Of a DNA stretch of 20,617 bases, positions 14,189 through 20,617 are shown piece after piece. Source of the DNA: an uncultured Microbacterium sp. (lineage in GTDB: Bacteria > Actinomycetota > Actinomycetes > Actinomycetales > Microbacteriaceae); assembly GCA_937926065.1 (NCBI GenBank), contig CALANM010000057.1, positions 1 to 20,617 of the forward strand, given 5' to 3'. How positions within the stretch are numbered: the stretch's first letter is position 1; each line of letters opens with the position of its first letter. The position numbers and the translations under genes were made by a program. The notes under the pieces were generated by a model that did no database searches, was not told where the DNA came from, and saw nothing but the letters and a program-made list of their open reading frames with translations.

Positions 14189-16674
14189 GAGTCCGATGAT
14201 TCCGGATGGGGGATCAGCTGGTCGAACTGGGAGAGCACTTCAGCTGTGTAGGCGGCGACGTCGAGGTGCGTCGGGGGCACGTCGCCGGCCAGGAACGCGC
14301 GCATTCCGCTCGACAGCCCCTCGTCGCTGCGCGGAACGATCAGCATCTCGTCTCCGGGCAAGGCGCCCTCGGCAGAGCCGAACGCGGTCGTGACGATGGG
14401 CAGCCCGAGCTGCGCGGCCTCGATCAGCACCATCGGCTGACCCTCGTAGTCGCTCGAGAGCACGAAGCAGTCGCAGGAGCGCATGATCGAGATCGGGTCG
14501 GACTGCGGGCCCGTCAGGAAGACACTGTCGCCCAGCCCGAGTTCGTAGACCTGGCGACGCAGCTGATCGCCCAGGGGTCCTCCGCCGACGATGAAGAGCT
14601 GAGTGCGGGGGTCGTCCGCATGCACGCGGGCGAACGCGCGGATGAGCCGCGCGTGGTTCTTCTCCGTCGACAGTCGGCCGACGGTCACGAAGCGCCGGTG
14701 ACCTGCGGTCTTGAGCGCGGCACGCCACGGCTCGTCGACGCCGAGGAGCTGATCTGCGTCGTCGGAGGCGGCATCCGGGCGCGTCCTGTCGACGATGTCG
14801 GGGAGATTCCGCAGGGTGAGGAACTTCTCGGCCGGTGCATACTCCGCGAGCTCGGCGCGGTTCAGCTTCGTGAGCGCGGGCGAGACCGACACGAGCTGGT
14901 CATACGCTCGGTACATCGTGAACACACGCCCCAGCGAGTGCAGGAACGGCTGGCGCCCGGCGACGGTGCGCTCGCGATCGGCCGCCATCTCATTGTGCAG
15001 CCAGATGGCGCGTACGGCGCGAGGCGAGTGAAGCATGAGGTGCGCCCAGAAGGGGCTGTAACCGCTGAAGTCGGCGACCCAATCGAACTTCGCCGATCCG
15101 AAGATGCGCACCCACTCGTCGTGCCACAGCGTGCGGTGTCCGAAGCGGCGGTGGGCGCGCAACGGGTCGGTGCTGCGATCGGCGACCCGGCGGAGCACCT
15201 GGCGTGCCTTGAGCCCGTTCATTCCGCCGAGGCGGAAGACCTGCCGGATGCCGGGATCGAGTCGCTGCTGGTTGCGCCGCGTCACCTCGCCCCGGGGGAA
15301 TGCCATCAGGGCGGTGACGTCGTATTTCGACGGATCCAGTGAATTGAGCAGGTTGACGGCCGACGTCGTGATGCCGTTGAGGCGGATGCCGCCCAGGTAG
15401 AACAGCAGGCGCACGCGCCCGTCGCGCTCGGCGGGGCGCACGCGGTAGCCGTCCGTGCGGCCGCGGAACACGATGTCGATCACGCGCTCGGTCGCTCCGC
15501 CGTCCTCGTAGGGGGTGTAGCGATTCGCCCAGTCGTCGTAGCGCGGGTGGCGCGCCGATCCGGGCTGCATCAGCGCGGCCAGTTCGCGTCCGAGGGTCGC
15601 GGGATCGGTGTGAACGGGCCCCGGCAGCTCGTCGAGGGACATGTACGTGCCGCGCTCGACCGTGTACTCGTCGCTGTCGGGGACGAGGAAGCCGATGGGG
15701 CGGCCGGTCGCGAGGTAGTCGAAGAAGATCGACGAGTAATCGGTCACAAGAGCGTCGGCGACACCCAGGAGCACGTTCGCGGGAATCGTGTTCGGCACAA
15801 GCAGGCGCGAGAGCGCGGGGACTGCTCGGGCGAGCTCATGGACGACCTGGTGGGTCTTCACGAGCACGAGGGCGCCGTCGCCGAGATGATCCTGCAGGGC
15901 GGCCGCCTGGCCGGCGAGGTGGGCGAGATCGGCGTCGGGAGACTGGAACGACGAGCCGCGCCACGTCGGAGCGAACAGCACCAGGCGGCGTCCGGCGAGA
16001 TCGATCGACAGCGCATCGCCGAGCTGACGGCGCACGGCGCTCGATTCGGCATCCGTCACACGCTGACGATCGATGCGCGGGTAGCCTTCTTCGATGATCG
16101 AGCCGCGGTAGACGTTGCGCAGCCGGTACGCGCTCTCATACATGACCTCGCTCATGAACGGGTTGGCAGAGAGCAGGTAGTCCGCGTTCAGGAAGTTCCG
16201 CAGCGTGTTGGCCGATTCGAGCGCGCCCCCGGGCATGTCGAAGCCCATGAGCTTCAGAGGCGTGCCGTGCCACGTGTTGAGGTACACCTGTCCGGCGCGC
16301 TTGCCGAACGCCGGAGGGAAGGTCGCGTTGTTGATCAGATAGCCCGCCGTCGAGACAGCCCGCCAGTACGCCGCCGAGCCGCGTCGGACGATCCGTACGT
16401 TCGACTTCCCGGCGAACTCCCGCCGCAGCGCGGCTTCGGCGGCTGAATCGCTGAGGGCCCAGACGTGGCGCACGTCGGCGAAGTCGGGTGCGGCGAGCAG
16501 CGCGCGGAAGATCGCCTCGGGATTGCACAGGGCCCCGTTGCCGGCGAACGACTCGTACAGCACGGTTCGCGGGCGGATCGGCAGCGTACGCGCGATGGCC
16601 ACCTGCTCCGCCGCCAGGATTCGCGCCGCCTGTCGCGCGTACTTGGAAATGGCCTGGGGCAGACGGAGGGGCAT
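14185..16674 (-). CDS. Bifunctional CDP-glycerol transferase-like / GT4 glycosyltransferase
   Basis: Large 829-residue protein with two complete catalytic regions. Residues ~35-405 are a CDP-glycerol glycerophosphotransferase domain: ESFAGNGALCNP at 41-52, WHGTPLKLMG at 135-144, EGYPRID at 196-202, APTWRG at 235-240 and TDYSSIFFDY at 311-320. The R-x-H-P position reads KTHQ (273-276), so the His remains but the Pro is lost. Residues ~420-820 are a GT-B glycosyltransferase of the GT4 type, with GRLSTEKNH at 667-675, IVGGGPLGD at 695-703 and the E-x7-E pair E744/E752. It likely adds both a polyol-phosphate and a sugar to one polymer. No ribosome site is evident before the ATG at 16674. It lies 29 bp after the acyltransferase gene, and a small palindrome occupies that gap. 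Confidence 0.88.
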   Translation of the reverse strand: MPLRLPQAISKYARQAARILAAEQVAIARTLPIRPRTVLYESFAGNGALCNPEAIFRALLAAPDFADVRHVWALSDSAAEAALRREFAGKSNVRIVRRGSAAYWRAVSTAGYLINNATFPPAFGKRAGQVYLNTWHGTPLKLMGFDMPGGALESANTLRNFLNADYLLSANPFMSEVMYESAYRLRNVYRGSIIEEGYPRIDRQRVTDAESSAVRRQLGDALSIDLAGRRLVLFAPTWRGSSFQSPDADLAHLAGQAAALQDHLGDGALVLVKTHQVVHELARAVPALSRLLVPNTIPANVLLGVADALVTDYSSIFFDYLATGRPIGFLVPDSDEYTVERGTYMSLDELPGPVHTDPATLGRELAALMQPGSARHPRYDDWANRYTPYEDGGATERVIDIVFRGRTDGYRVRPAERDGRVRLLFYLGGIRLNGITTSAVNLLNSLDPSKYDVTALMAFPRGEVTRRNQQRLDPGIRQVFRLGGMNGLKARQVLRRVADRSTDPLRAHRRFGHRTLWHDEWVRIFGSAKFDWVADFSGYSPFWAHLMLHSPRAVRAIWLHNEMAADRERTVAGRQPFLHSLGRVFTMYRAYDQLVSVSPALTKLNRAELAEYAPAEKFLTLRNLPDIVDRTRPDAASDDADQLLGVDEPWRAALKTAGHRRFVTVGRLSTEKNHARLIRAFARVHADDPRTQLFIVGGGPLGDQLRRQVYELGLGDSVFLTGPQSDPISIMRSCDCFVLSSDYEGQPMVLIEAAQLGLPIVTTAFGSAEGALPGDEMLIVPRSDEGLSSGMRAFLAGDVPPTHLDVAAYTAEVLSQFDQLIPHPESSDS

Positions 16675-16703
16675 GGAGATGTGGGGCTCTCGTTCGAGAC
16701 GTG

Positions 16704-17846
16704 TCAGGAAGCGATCTCGCTGGCGCGCCGACGGGCGCGAGCGGTGACGGCGCGGTGCACGCGTCGTGCGACCTGATGAATCCTAGCCTCGACCAGCTGA
16801 TAGAACCCCCAGGCCACCAGCAGACAGAGGGGGATGCCGATGAGTCCGATGACGGGCCAGCTCTCGGAGCCGAGTGCGAACGCGAGGGTCGCGAGCACCG
16901 GCACGTGGATGAGGTACAGGCTGAACGAGATGCGTCCGAGCCACTGCATGATGCGGGTCTCGAGAAATAGCACGAGCGGACGCCAGGCGAAGCTCACGAG
17001 CACGATGCCCGCCGCGCCCGGAGCGGCGAGCGCCCACAGCGCGTTGCTCAGCGCACTGCCGCTCTCGGCGATGGGGCGCGCGAGCCAGCTGGCGATGAGC
17101 AGCAGGAGACTTCCGCCGGCGAGCAGCGGCAGGAACCAGCGCGGCCTCGGGCGCTGCACCCATTCCAGCAGGTCTGGCATGCGCGCCGCCATGATCGTTC
17201 CCATGAGGAACACGGGGAAGTACAGCAGGTCGCTCTGCTCGAACACACGCCCGGCGACGCTCAGCGTGCAGCACACGAGCACCGCGGTCAGCGCCCAGCG
17301 CCGCACGAGCAGCGCGAGCGCCGTCGCGAACGGCAGGAGGATCGAATACAGCAGCTCCCAGTGCAGCGACCAGAGCGGATTGTTCAGCGGGTACTGACGC
17401 GGCACCAGGGACGCCTGCGAGAAGAACGCCTGCCAGGTGAACTCGGTCGCGTGGGTGTCCGCCATCCACGATCCCTCCGGCATCGTCGAGACGTCCCGGG
17501 GAACGAGGAGCACCAGGATACTGCTGAGGATGAGCGCCGCGATCACCGGGCCGTAGAGGCGCACGACGCGCGCCGAGAGGAACCCCATCCAGGAGAAGCC
17601 CGAGCGGAAGACCGGCAGCACGACCACCAGGCCCGACAGCACGAAGAACACGAGCACGGCCTCGCTGCCGGCCGTGAGGATCTTGGCGGGGGACTGCGAG
17701 ATCCACGCCCAGACGACGGTGCCTTCCAGCCACGGACGCGCGATGAGCAGCCAGTGGTGCAAGAGCACGACTGTCGCGGCGATCCCGCGCAGGCCGTCCA
17801 GGCTGCTGATCCGGCCGTCTGAGCGGGGAGGGGGAGTGGCTACCAT
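16704..17846 (-). CDS. Acyltransferase family 3 (OafA-like) membrane O-acyltransferase
   Basis: Integral membrane protein of 380 residues with about ten hydrophobic helices. The N-terminal motif RISSLDGLRGIAA (12-24) is followed by a His pair; R20 and H31 form the R-x10-H motif of acyltransferase-3 enzymes, which transfer acetyl or other acyl groups to surface sugars. There is no C-terminal SGNH domain, so another protein may complete the transfer, or the enzyme works alone. The ATG at 17846 has GAAGGG directly against it, too close for normal ribosome binding. TAGCGT lies 7 nt upstream, so a leaderless start is more likely. The genes after it on the same strand suggest it decorates their polymer. 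Confidence 0.9.
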   Translation of the reverse strand: MVATPPPRSDGRISSLDGLRGIAATVVLLHHWLLIARPWLEGTVVWAWISQSPAKILTAGSEAVLVFFVLSGLVVVLPVFRSGFSWMGFLSARVVRLYGPVIAALILSSILVLLVPRDVSTMPEGSWMADTHATEFTWQAFFSQASLVPRQYPLNNPLWSLHWELLYSILLPFATALALLVRRWALTAVLVCCTLSVAGRVFEQSDLLYFPVFLMGTIMAARMPDLLEWVQRPRPRWFLPLLAGGSLLLLIASWLARPIAESGSALSNALWALAAPGAAGIVLVSFAWRPLVLFLETRIMQWLGRISFSLYLIHVPVLATLAFALGSESWPVIGLIGIPLCLLVAWGFYQLVEARIHQVARRVHRAVTARARRRASEIAS

Positions 17847-17853
17847 CCCTTCA

Positions 17854-17883
17854 ACGCTAACGAGTCCGCCGCTGGACAGTCAC
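17854..17883 (-). promoter_or_regulatory. Predicted promoter of the acyltransferase-led gene group
   Basis: On the minus strand GTGACT (17883-17878), an 18-bp spacer and TAGCGT (17859-17854), then 7 nt to the ATG at 17846. The -35 overlaps the stop codon of the kinase gene upstream. This would let the polymer genes be transcribed apart from the kinase. Confidence 0.45.
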
Positions 17884-19217
17884 TGGGTGCCGCCCGAGCC
17901 CCTTTCTGTGCTAGCGACCAGGCGGTCGATCGCCGCCAACGGGATCCGCAGCCACCCGGGCCGGTTGCGGGCCTCGTAGATCGCCTCGTAGACGGCCTTG
18001 TCGAGCTCGAAGGCGTCGAGGAGAGGCCCGGTCGCGGGCATGCCCATTCGGTGTTCGTAGCCGCCGAGGAAGGCTCGGCGCGCGGCGGCTGACCACTCCA
18101 GGAGGCGCTCCGCCGTGCCATCCTGTGCGAGCGCGCCCGGGACGTAGTCGAACGATCGCAGCATGCCGGCCACGTCACGCAGCGCCGAATCCGGCCTGCG
18201 GCGCTCGTCGATCGGGCGCATCGGCTCACCCTCGAAGTCGATCAGCAGCCACCCCCGGCCGGGCGCCTGCAGCACCTGCCCCAGGTGAAGGTCGCCGTGG
18301 ATCCGCTGCAGCGCCGGCCACACGGTCTCGAGCGCCCGTTCGTACACACCGGCGATCGCTTCGCGGTGCGCCGCGAGCCCGGGCACCTCCGCGACGGCGA
18401 TCGCAAGACGTCGTTGCCATGCGTCGACCACTGCCGCGCGGGCCGCGCCGTCGGCGGGCGTCGTCGGGAACAGCTGCGCGAGGCTCAGGTGGACGTCGGC
18501 CGTGGCGGCGCCGAGTGCATGGGCCGCCGGCGAGAACTGCTCGTCGTCGGCCGCCGCGCGCTGGGCGACCCGCCACGCGTCCTCGACGTCCGGGAGGAAC
18601 TCCTGCGCGAACGCGAGAGAGCCGCTCAGGTGGGCCGTCGAGTCAGTCGGGTCGCTCCACGACGCCTCGATGTGCCCGACCGACTGCGGGACATACGGAC
18701 AGCCCGCTCCCGCAAGCGCGGACTGCAGCTCGATGTCGGGGTTCAGTCCGGGATTCAGCTGGCGGAAGACCTTGCAGATGACAGGTCGCGATCCGGACGA
18801 GGCATAGATGATCGACGTGTTCGACTGCTCGCCCGAGAGCACCCTCGACTCCACTTCCGCGACGCGGCGGGCGGTGCCGGCCGCGTGGACGTGCGTTTCC
18901 GAGGCGATGTCACGGAGAAGCGCGCCGGCGTAGGCGGGATCGAACGGTCCGTCGATCAGCACGGACTCCTCATCTCGGCCGATGACGTGTGCGGGGTGGG
19001 TCCCGGTGGCGCTGACACGGCGCACGAGGGGGACCTGGTAGACGACGGCGGGAGAGGCGCCCTCGTCGAGCACGACGAGGACCTCGACGCGTGCGTCGGG
19101 TGTGGCGGGTGCGACGGTGATGCGAGCGAGCAGCCGCAGCTTCGGAGTCGTCCCCTTCGATGAGTACCAGCGCTGGTGTGCCATCCATCCCGCGAGGCAC
19201 GCCAGCGTGCTGTTCAT
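17880..19217 (-). CDS. Maltokinase-like sugar kinase (aminoglycoside phosphotransferase fold)
   Basis: Kinase of 445 residues. The N-terminal cap begins AGWMAHQRWYSSKG (9-22), corresponding to the QRWF-x-x-KG element of maltokinases. The ATP-site lysine is probably K149 in VICKVFR. The catalytic loop is HGDLHLGQ at 307-314 (base D309), and the metal site is LIDFEGEP at 325-332 (D327). Maltokinases (Mak/Pep2) make maltose 1-phosphate for the GlgE alpha-glucan pathway and usually sit beside or fused to treS. No treS, glgE or glgB is in this window. Related actinobacterial proteins of this fold phosphorylate glucosamine instead, so the substrate is open. The ATG at 19217 is favoured by a strong leaderless promoter. 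The acyltransferase follows 33 bp downstream. Confidence 0.8.
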   Translation of the reverse strand: MNSTLACLAGWMAHQRWYSSKGTTPKLRLLARITVAPATPDARVEVLVVLDEGASPAVVYQVPLVRRVSATGTHPAHVIGRDEESVLIDGPFDPAYAGALLRDIASETHVHAAGTARRVAEVESRVLSGEQSNTSIIYASSGSRPVICKVFRQLNPGLNPDIELQSALAGAGCPYVPQSVGHIEASWSDPTDSTAHLSGSLAFAQEFLPDVEDAWRVAQRAAADDEQFSPAAHALGAATADVHLSLAQLFPTTPADGAARAAVVDAWQRRLAIAVAEVPGLAAHREAIAGVYERALETVWPALQRIHGDLHLGQVLQAPGRGWLLIDFEGEPMRPIDERRRPDSALRDVAGMLRSFDYVPGALAQDGTAERLLEWSAAARRAFLGGYEHRMGMPATGPLLDAFELDKAVYEAIYEARNRPGWLRIPLAAIDRLVASTERGSGGTQ

Positions 19218-19224
19218 GTCTCCG

Positions 19225-19253
19225 AGCGTATTGCCGGCGTGGTTCGCTGTCGA
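19225..19253 (-). promoter_or_regulatory. Predicted leaderless promoter of the maltokinase-like gene
   Basis: On the minus strand TCGACA (19253-19248; five of six matches to TTGACA), a 17-bp spacer, then TACGCT (19230-19225), and 7 nt to the ATG at 19217. This is the clearest promoter in the right half of the window. Confidence 0.6.
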
Positions 19254-19347
19254 GGAAGCGAAGCACGGCGACAGGCACCCGGCGCGTCAGCGCGACCGAC
19301 GGCGACGTCGGCGAAGACCAGGCGCCCGCCGATGAGCGGCACGCGTG

Positions 19348-19441
19348 GCATTCAGGCAGGAATGCGCAGCGCTTTCAAGCCTAGGTTCGAAAGCGCATGG
19401 GCGAAAGCGCCGTGACGTCACGCGGCCTGCGCACAGTCTGT
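19348..19441. promoter_or_regulatory. Cluster of palindromes between the kinase and XRE genes
   Basis: Five symmetrical elements within 94 bp: GCATTC/GAATGC (19348-19365), GCGCTTTC/GAAAGCGC (19369-19396, centred on CCTAGG), GGCG/CGCC around AAAG (19400-19411), the perfect 12-bp CGTGACGTCACG (19411-19422), and ACAG/CTGT (19433-19441) reaching the XRE start. GAAAGCGC also occurs as a direct repeat at 19389 and 19403. The arrangement suggests operator sites, possibly for the adjacent XRE regulator. The rest of the 228-bp gap (19254-19347) shows no gene. Confidence 0.5.
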
Positions 19442-19445
19442 ATGC

Positions 19446-19754
19446 ATGTCTGAACCCCGCTCAAGAGCGTCCGCACATGTCGGCCAGCTCGTGCGTGCCC
19501 TCCGAGACCGGCAGACCATCAGCCGCAAGACTCTTGCCGAGCGTGCCGACCTCGACGTCTCGCACCTCGCCCGCATCGAGAACGGGCAGGGCAATCCCAC
19601 CCTCTATGTCCTCATCCAGCTCGCCACGGCTCTCGACGTGGCGCCGGAGGAGTTCGTCAAGGGCCTCGGAGCCGACGACCTCCCGCCGAACCTGAAGCCC
19701 TACTCGGAAGCGGACTTCCGTCGCGAGCTTCGCCGCCGCAGCAGCGCGGGCTGA
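19446..19754 (+). CDS. Small XRE-family helix-turn-helix regulator
   Basis: DNA-binding protein of 102 residues with a Cro/CI-type HTH in the first ~75: LVRALRDRQTISRKTLAERA, then DLDVSHLARIENGQGNPTLY, which contains the recognition helix, then ALDVAPEEF. The short C-terminal tail (PYSEADFRRELRRRSS) is charged and has no recognisable ligand domain. The ATG at 19446 lacks a ribosome site; CACAGT about 8 nt upstream could serve as a weak -10 for a leaderless mRNA. It is divergent from the kinase gene across a palindrome-rich gap, so control of itself and perhaps of the kinase is plausible but inferred. No toxin partner is visible: the next gene is convergent. Confidence 0.85.
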   Translation: MSEPRSRASAHVGQLVRALRDRQTISRKTLAERADLDVSHLARIENGQGNPTLYVLIQLATALDVAPEEFVKGLGADDLPPNLKPYSEADFRRELRRRSSAG

Positions 19755-19780
19755 GCGGCATCCGCTTCAGGCGGCGTCGA

Positions 19781-20008
19781 TCAGTCGCCGTCGCCGTCGC
19801 CGATGCCGACGATCTCCGGCGGCAGTGGCGGATCGACCGGCTGAATCTCGATGCCGACGCCGGTCCGCGCCGGGATGTCGCCGAACAGCGGGATGTCGAG
19901 CGCGAAGCTCGTGTCGAGCTGCTCGACGGGATCGAGAGTGTCAGCGGGCTCGGCGGGAAGGCCGCCCCATTCGGTCGGTTCTTCGGGCCGGTGCTGGAAG
20001 AGTCCCAT
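19781..20008 (-). CDS. Small acidic hypothetical protein
   Basis: 75 residues, starting MGLFQHRPEEPTEWGGLPAE and ending in a Gly-Asp repeat (GIGDGDGD). I do not recognise a family function. Short proteins with an N-terminal MGLF and a following W-x-GLP-x-EP segment are, to my memory, recurrent in Microbacteriaceae, which supports a real gene. It is acidic and Pro-rich, with no membrane helix. The start has no ribosome site; CACAAT 6 nt upstream may be a -10 for a leaderless transcript. A perfect palindrome lies just upstream. Confidence 0.6.
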   Translation of the reverse strand: MGLFQHRPEEPTEWGGLPAEPADTLDPVEQLDTSFALDIPLFGDIPARTGVGIEIQPVDPPLPPEIVGIGDGDGD

Positions 20009-20016
20009 AGACCTAT

Positions 20017-20026
20017 TGTGCGCACA
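20017..20026. promoter_or_regulatory. 10-bp palindrome between two small genes
   Basis: TGTGCGCACA is perfectly symmetrical and occupies the 19-bp gap between the two small minus-strand genes, just upstream of the candidate -10 of the 75-residue gene. It may be a regulator site; chance is also possible at this length. Confidence 0.25.
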
Positions 20027-20027
20027 C

Positions 20028-20312
20028 TCACATCACGAAACGCCAGATGTACTCCGATGACGAGGATTCGCGGAACCAGCACAGGGTGAGGACGAGGTCA
20101 TCCAGGTCGGAGTCGCACAGGCACAGGTCGATCGAGTCGCCTGGCAGCAGGCGCCCCCACCGGAACGTGGCGCCGTCGGAGTGGAACGCGCGCACGGAGT
20201 CGAGAGGCTCCGGACTCCTGTTGAAGACGACGGCATGGGTGTTGGACATGCGCTCGACATGCCAAGGCAACGGGTAGGCGGAAGGGGGCGAGGTGTCCAG
20301 GGCGGTGAGCAT
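20028..20312 (-). CDS. Small hypothetical protein, possibly a beta-rich domain
   Basis: 94 residues from the ATG at 20312. TAGTTT lies 7 nt upstream, the same leaderless spacing as other genes here. A GTG at 20342 would add 10 residues and is the alternative. The sequence (HVERMSNTHAVVFNRSPEPL, then FHSDGATFRWGRLLPGDSID and a Cys-containing LCLCDSDLDDLVLTLCWFRE) alternates polar and hydrophobic residues as in a small beta-sandwich. It ends SEYIWRFVM. I do not recognise a function. It ends 19 bp before the 75-residue gene on the same strand. Confidence 0.6.
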   Translation of the reverse strand: MLTALDTSPPSAYPLPWHVERMSNTHAVVFNRSPEPLDSVRAFHSDGATFRWGRLLPGDSIDLCLCDSDLDDLVLTLCWFRESSSSEYIWRFVM

Positions 20313-20319
20313 GCCCGAA

Positions 20320-20325
20320 AAACTA
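20320..20325 (-). promoter_or_regulatory. Predicted leaderless -10 box of the 94-residue gene
   Basis: TAGTTT on the minus strand, 7 nt before the ATG at 20312. There is no convincing -35. It supports the shorter start over the GTG at 20342, because the box would lie inside the longer version. Confidence 0.35.
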
Positions 20326-20363
20326 GGCGAGGCGTCCGACACCCGGCCGCGCCCCGAACAGCC

Positions 20364-20617
20364 TCAGTCGAGCCCTGTGGACGACGCCGATCCCGCGCTT
20401 TCCCGGGAGGAGGCCTCGTGCGTCGCATCGGATGCCGGCGCCTCCGGGCCGGCCGCGGCCGCGTCCCTCTGGGGGGCGTCGCCGACCCGGGCAGAGCGCC
20501 GGCGACCGACCGAGGAGGTGACCGCCCGGCCCGCGCTCCCGAGGGTGCCTGCGACGGCACCACCGGCGCGGCGCGCGGCGCGCACGACGGACCGTTCGAC
20601 GCGCTCGGCGCCGGGTC
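20364..20617 (-). CDS. C-terminal end of an unidentified protein (partial, enters from right edge)
   Basis: The minus-strand frame is open from the window edge to the stop at 20364, about 84 codons. It reads GAERVERSVVRAARRAGGAV, then a basic VGRRRSAR stretch, then an Ala/Ser/Glu-rich low-complexity tail ending SASSTGLD. The first part could form an amphipathic helix. A start inside the window (GTG at 20585) is possible, but the frame continues beyond it without a stop, so this is more likely a C-terminal tail. No family can be named. Confidence 0.4.
   Translation of the reverse strand, partial: PGAERVERSVVRAARRAGGAVAGTLGSAGRAVTSSVGRRRSARVGDAPQRDAAAAGPEAPASDATHEASSRESAGSASSTGLD

Noticed and set aside
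14206..15342. 378-codon plus-strand open frame opposite the two-domain transferase
   Set aside because: Shadow of the real gene, which carries TDYSS, WHG and E-x7-E motifs on the other strand.
16688..16699. Small inverted repeat TCTCG/CGAGA between the acyltransferase and the 829-residue gene
   Set aside because: Short arms with a 2-nt centre and no promoter or T-run alongside, so it could be chance.
19781..19810. Triplet-like repeat at the end of the 75-residue gene as a repeat element
   Set aside because: It is just the codons of the Gly-Asp tail, too short and local to be a separate repeat.
19446..20008. XRE regulator as the antitoxin of a toxin-antitoxin pair
   Set aside because: The neighbouring small gene is convergent rather than co-directional and shows no toxin-like motif, so no pair is supported.

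Overview
The window is about 70% GC and looks like the chromosome of a pigmented Micrococcales actinobacterium, most likely Microbacteriaceae (Microbacterium-like). The clues are a C50-carotenoid operon (idi-crtE-crtB-crtI-crtYe-crtYf-crtEb) with a divergent MarR regulator, an HtrA protease with a Pro/Ala-rich N-terminus, CDP-glycerol-type wall polymer transferases, and several starts with a TANNNT -10 box about 7 nt upstream (leaderless mRNAs). The genus is inferred from gene content only.

Layout. (1) 1-5889: the crt operon on the minus strand, read from idi towards crtEb, which runs off the left edge. Most junctions are 4-bp ATGA/GTGA overlaps. A divergent MarR gene (5401) sits across a 74-bp control region with a good promoter and two inverted repeats. 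The expected pathway is IPP/DMAPP to GGPP, phytoene, lycopene, elongated C50 intermediate, then cyclic C50 carotenoid (decaprenoxanthin type). (2) 5935-6052: a stem-loop terminator usable in both directions and an initiator tRNA-fMet. (3) 6145-10355: an in-frame fusion of a DUF6328-like membrane domain to a nitrilase-superfamily amidase, a class I aminotransferase, and an HtrA/DegP-type protease. (4) 10421-17846: a wall-glycopolymer region. Two CDP-glycerol glycerophosphotransferase-family genes run on the plus strand and converge with a minus-strand group: an acyltransferase-3, an 829-residue fusion of a CDP-glycerol transferase domain to a GT4-type glycosyltransferase, and a GT2 glycosyltransferase. 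(5) 17880-19217: an orphan maltokinase-like kinase lying upstream of that group on the same strand. (6) 19218-20617: a palindrome-rich regulatory region, a small XRE regulator, two small uncharacterised genes, and the C-terminal end of a gene that enters from the right edge.

No CRISPR array, insertion sequence or prophage is visible. The points most worth a second look are the DUF6328-amidase fusion with an internal ribosome site, the long stem-loop enclosing the -10 box and start of the first glycerophosphotransferase gene, the two-enzyme 829-residue protein, the kinase without its usual trehalose/GlgE partners, and the palindrome cluster before the XRE gene. None of these amounts to a clearly new system on sequence reading alone.
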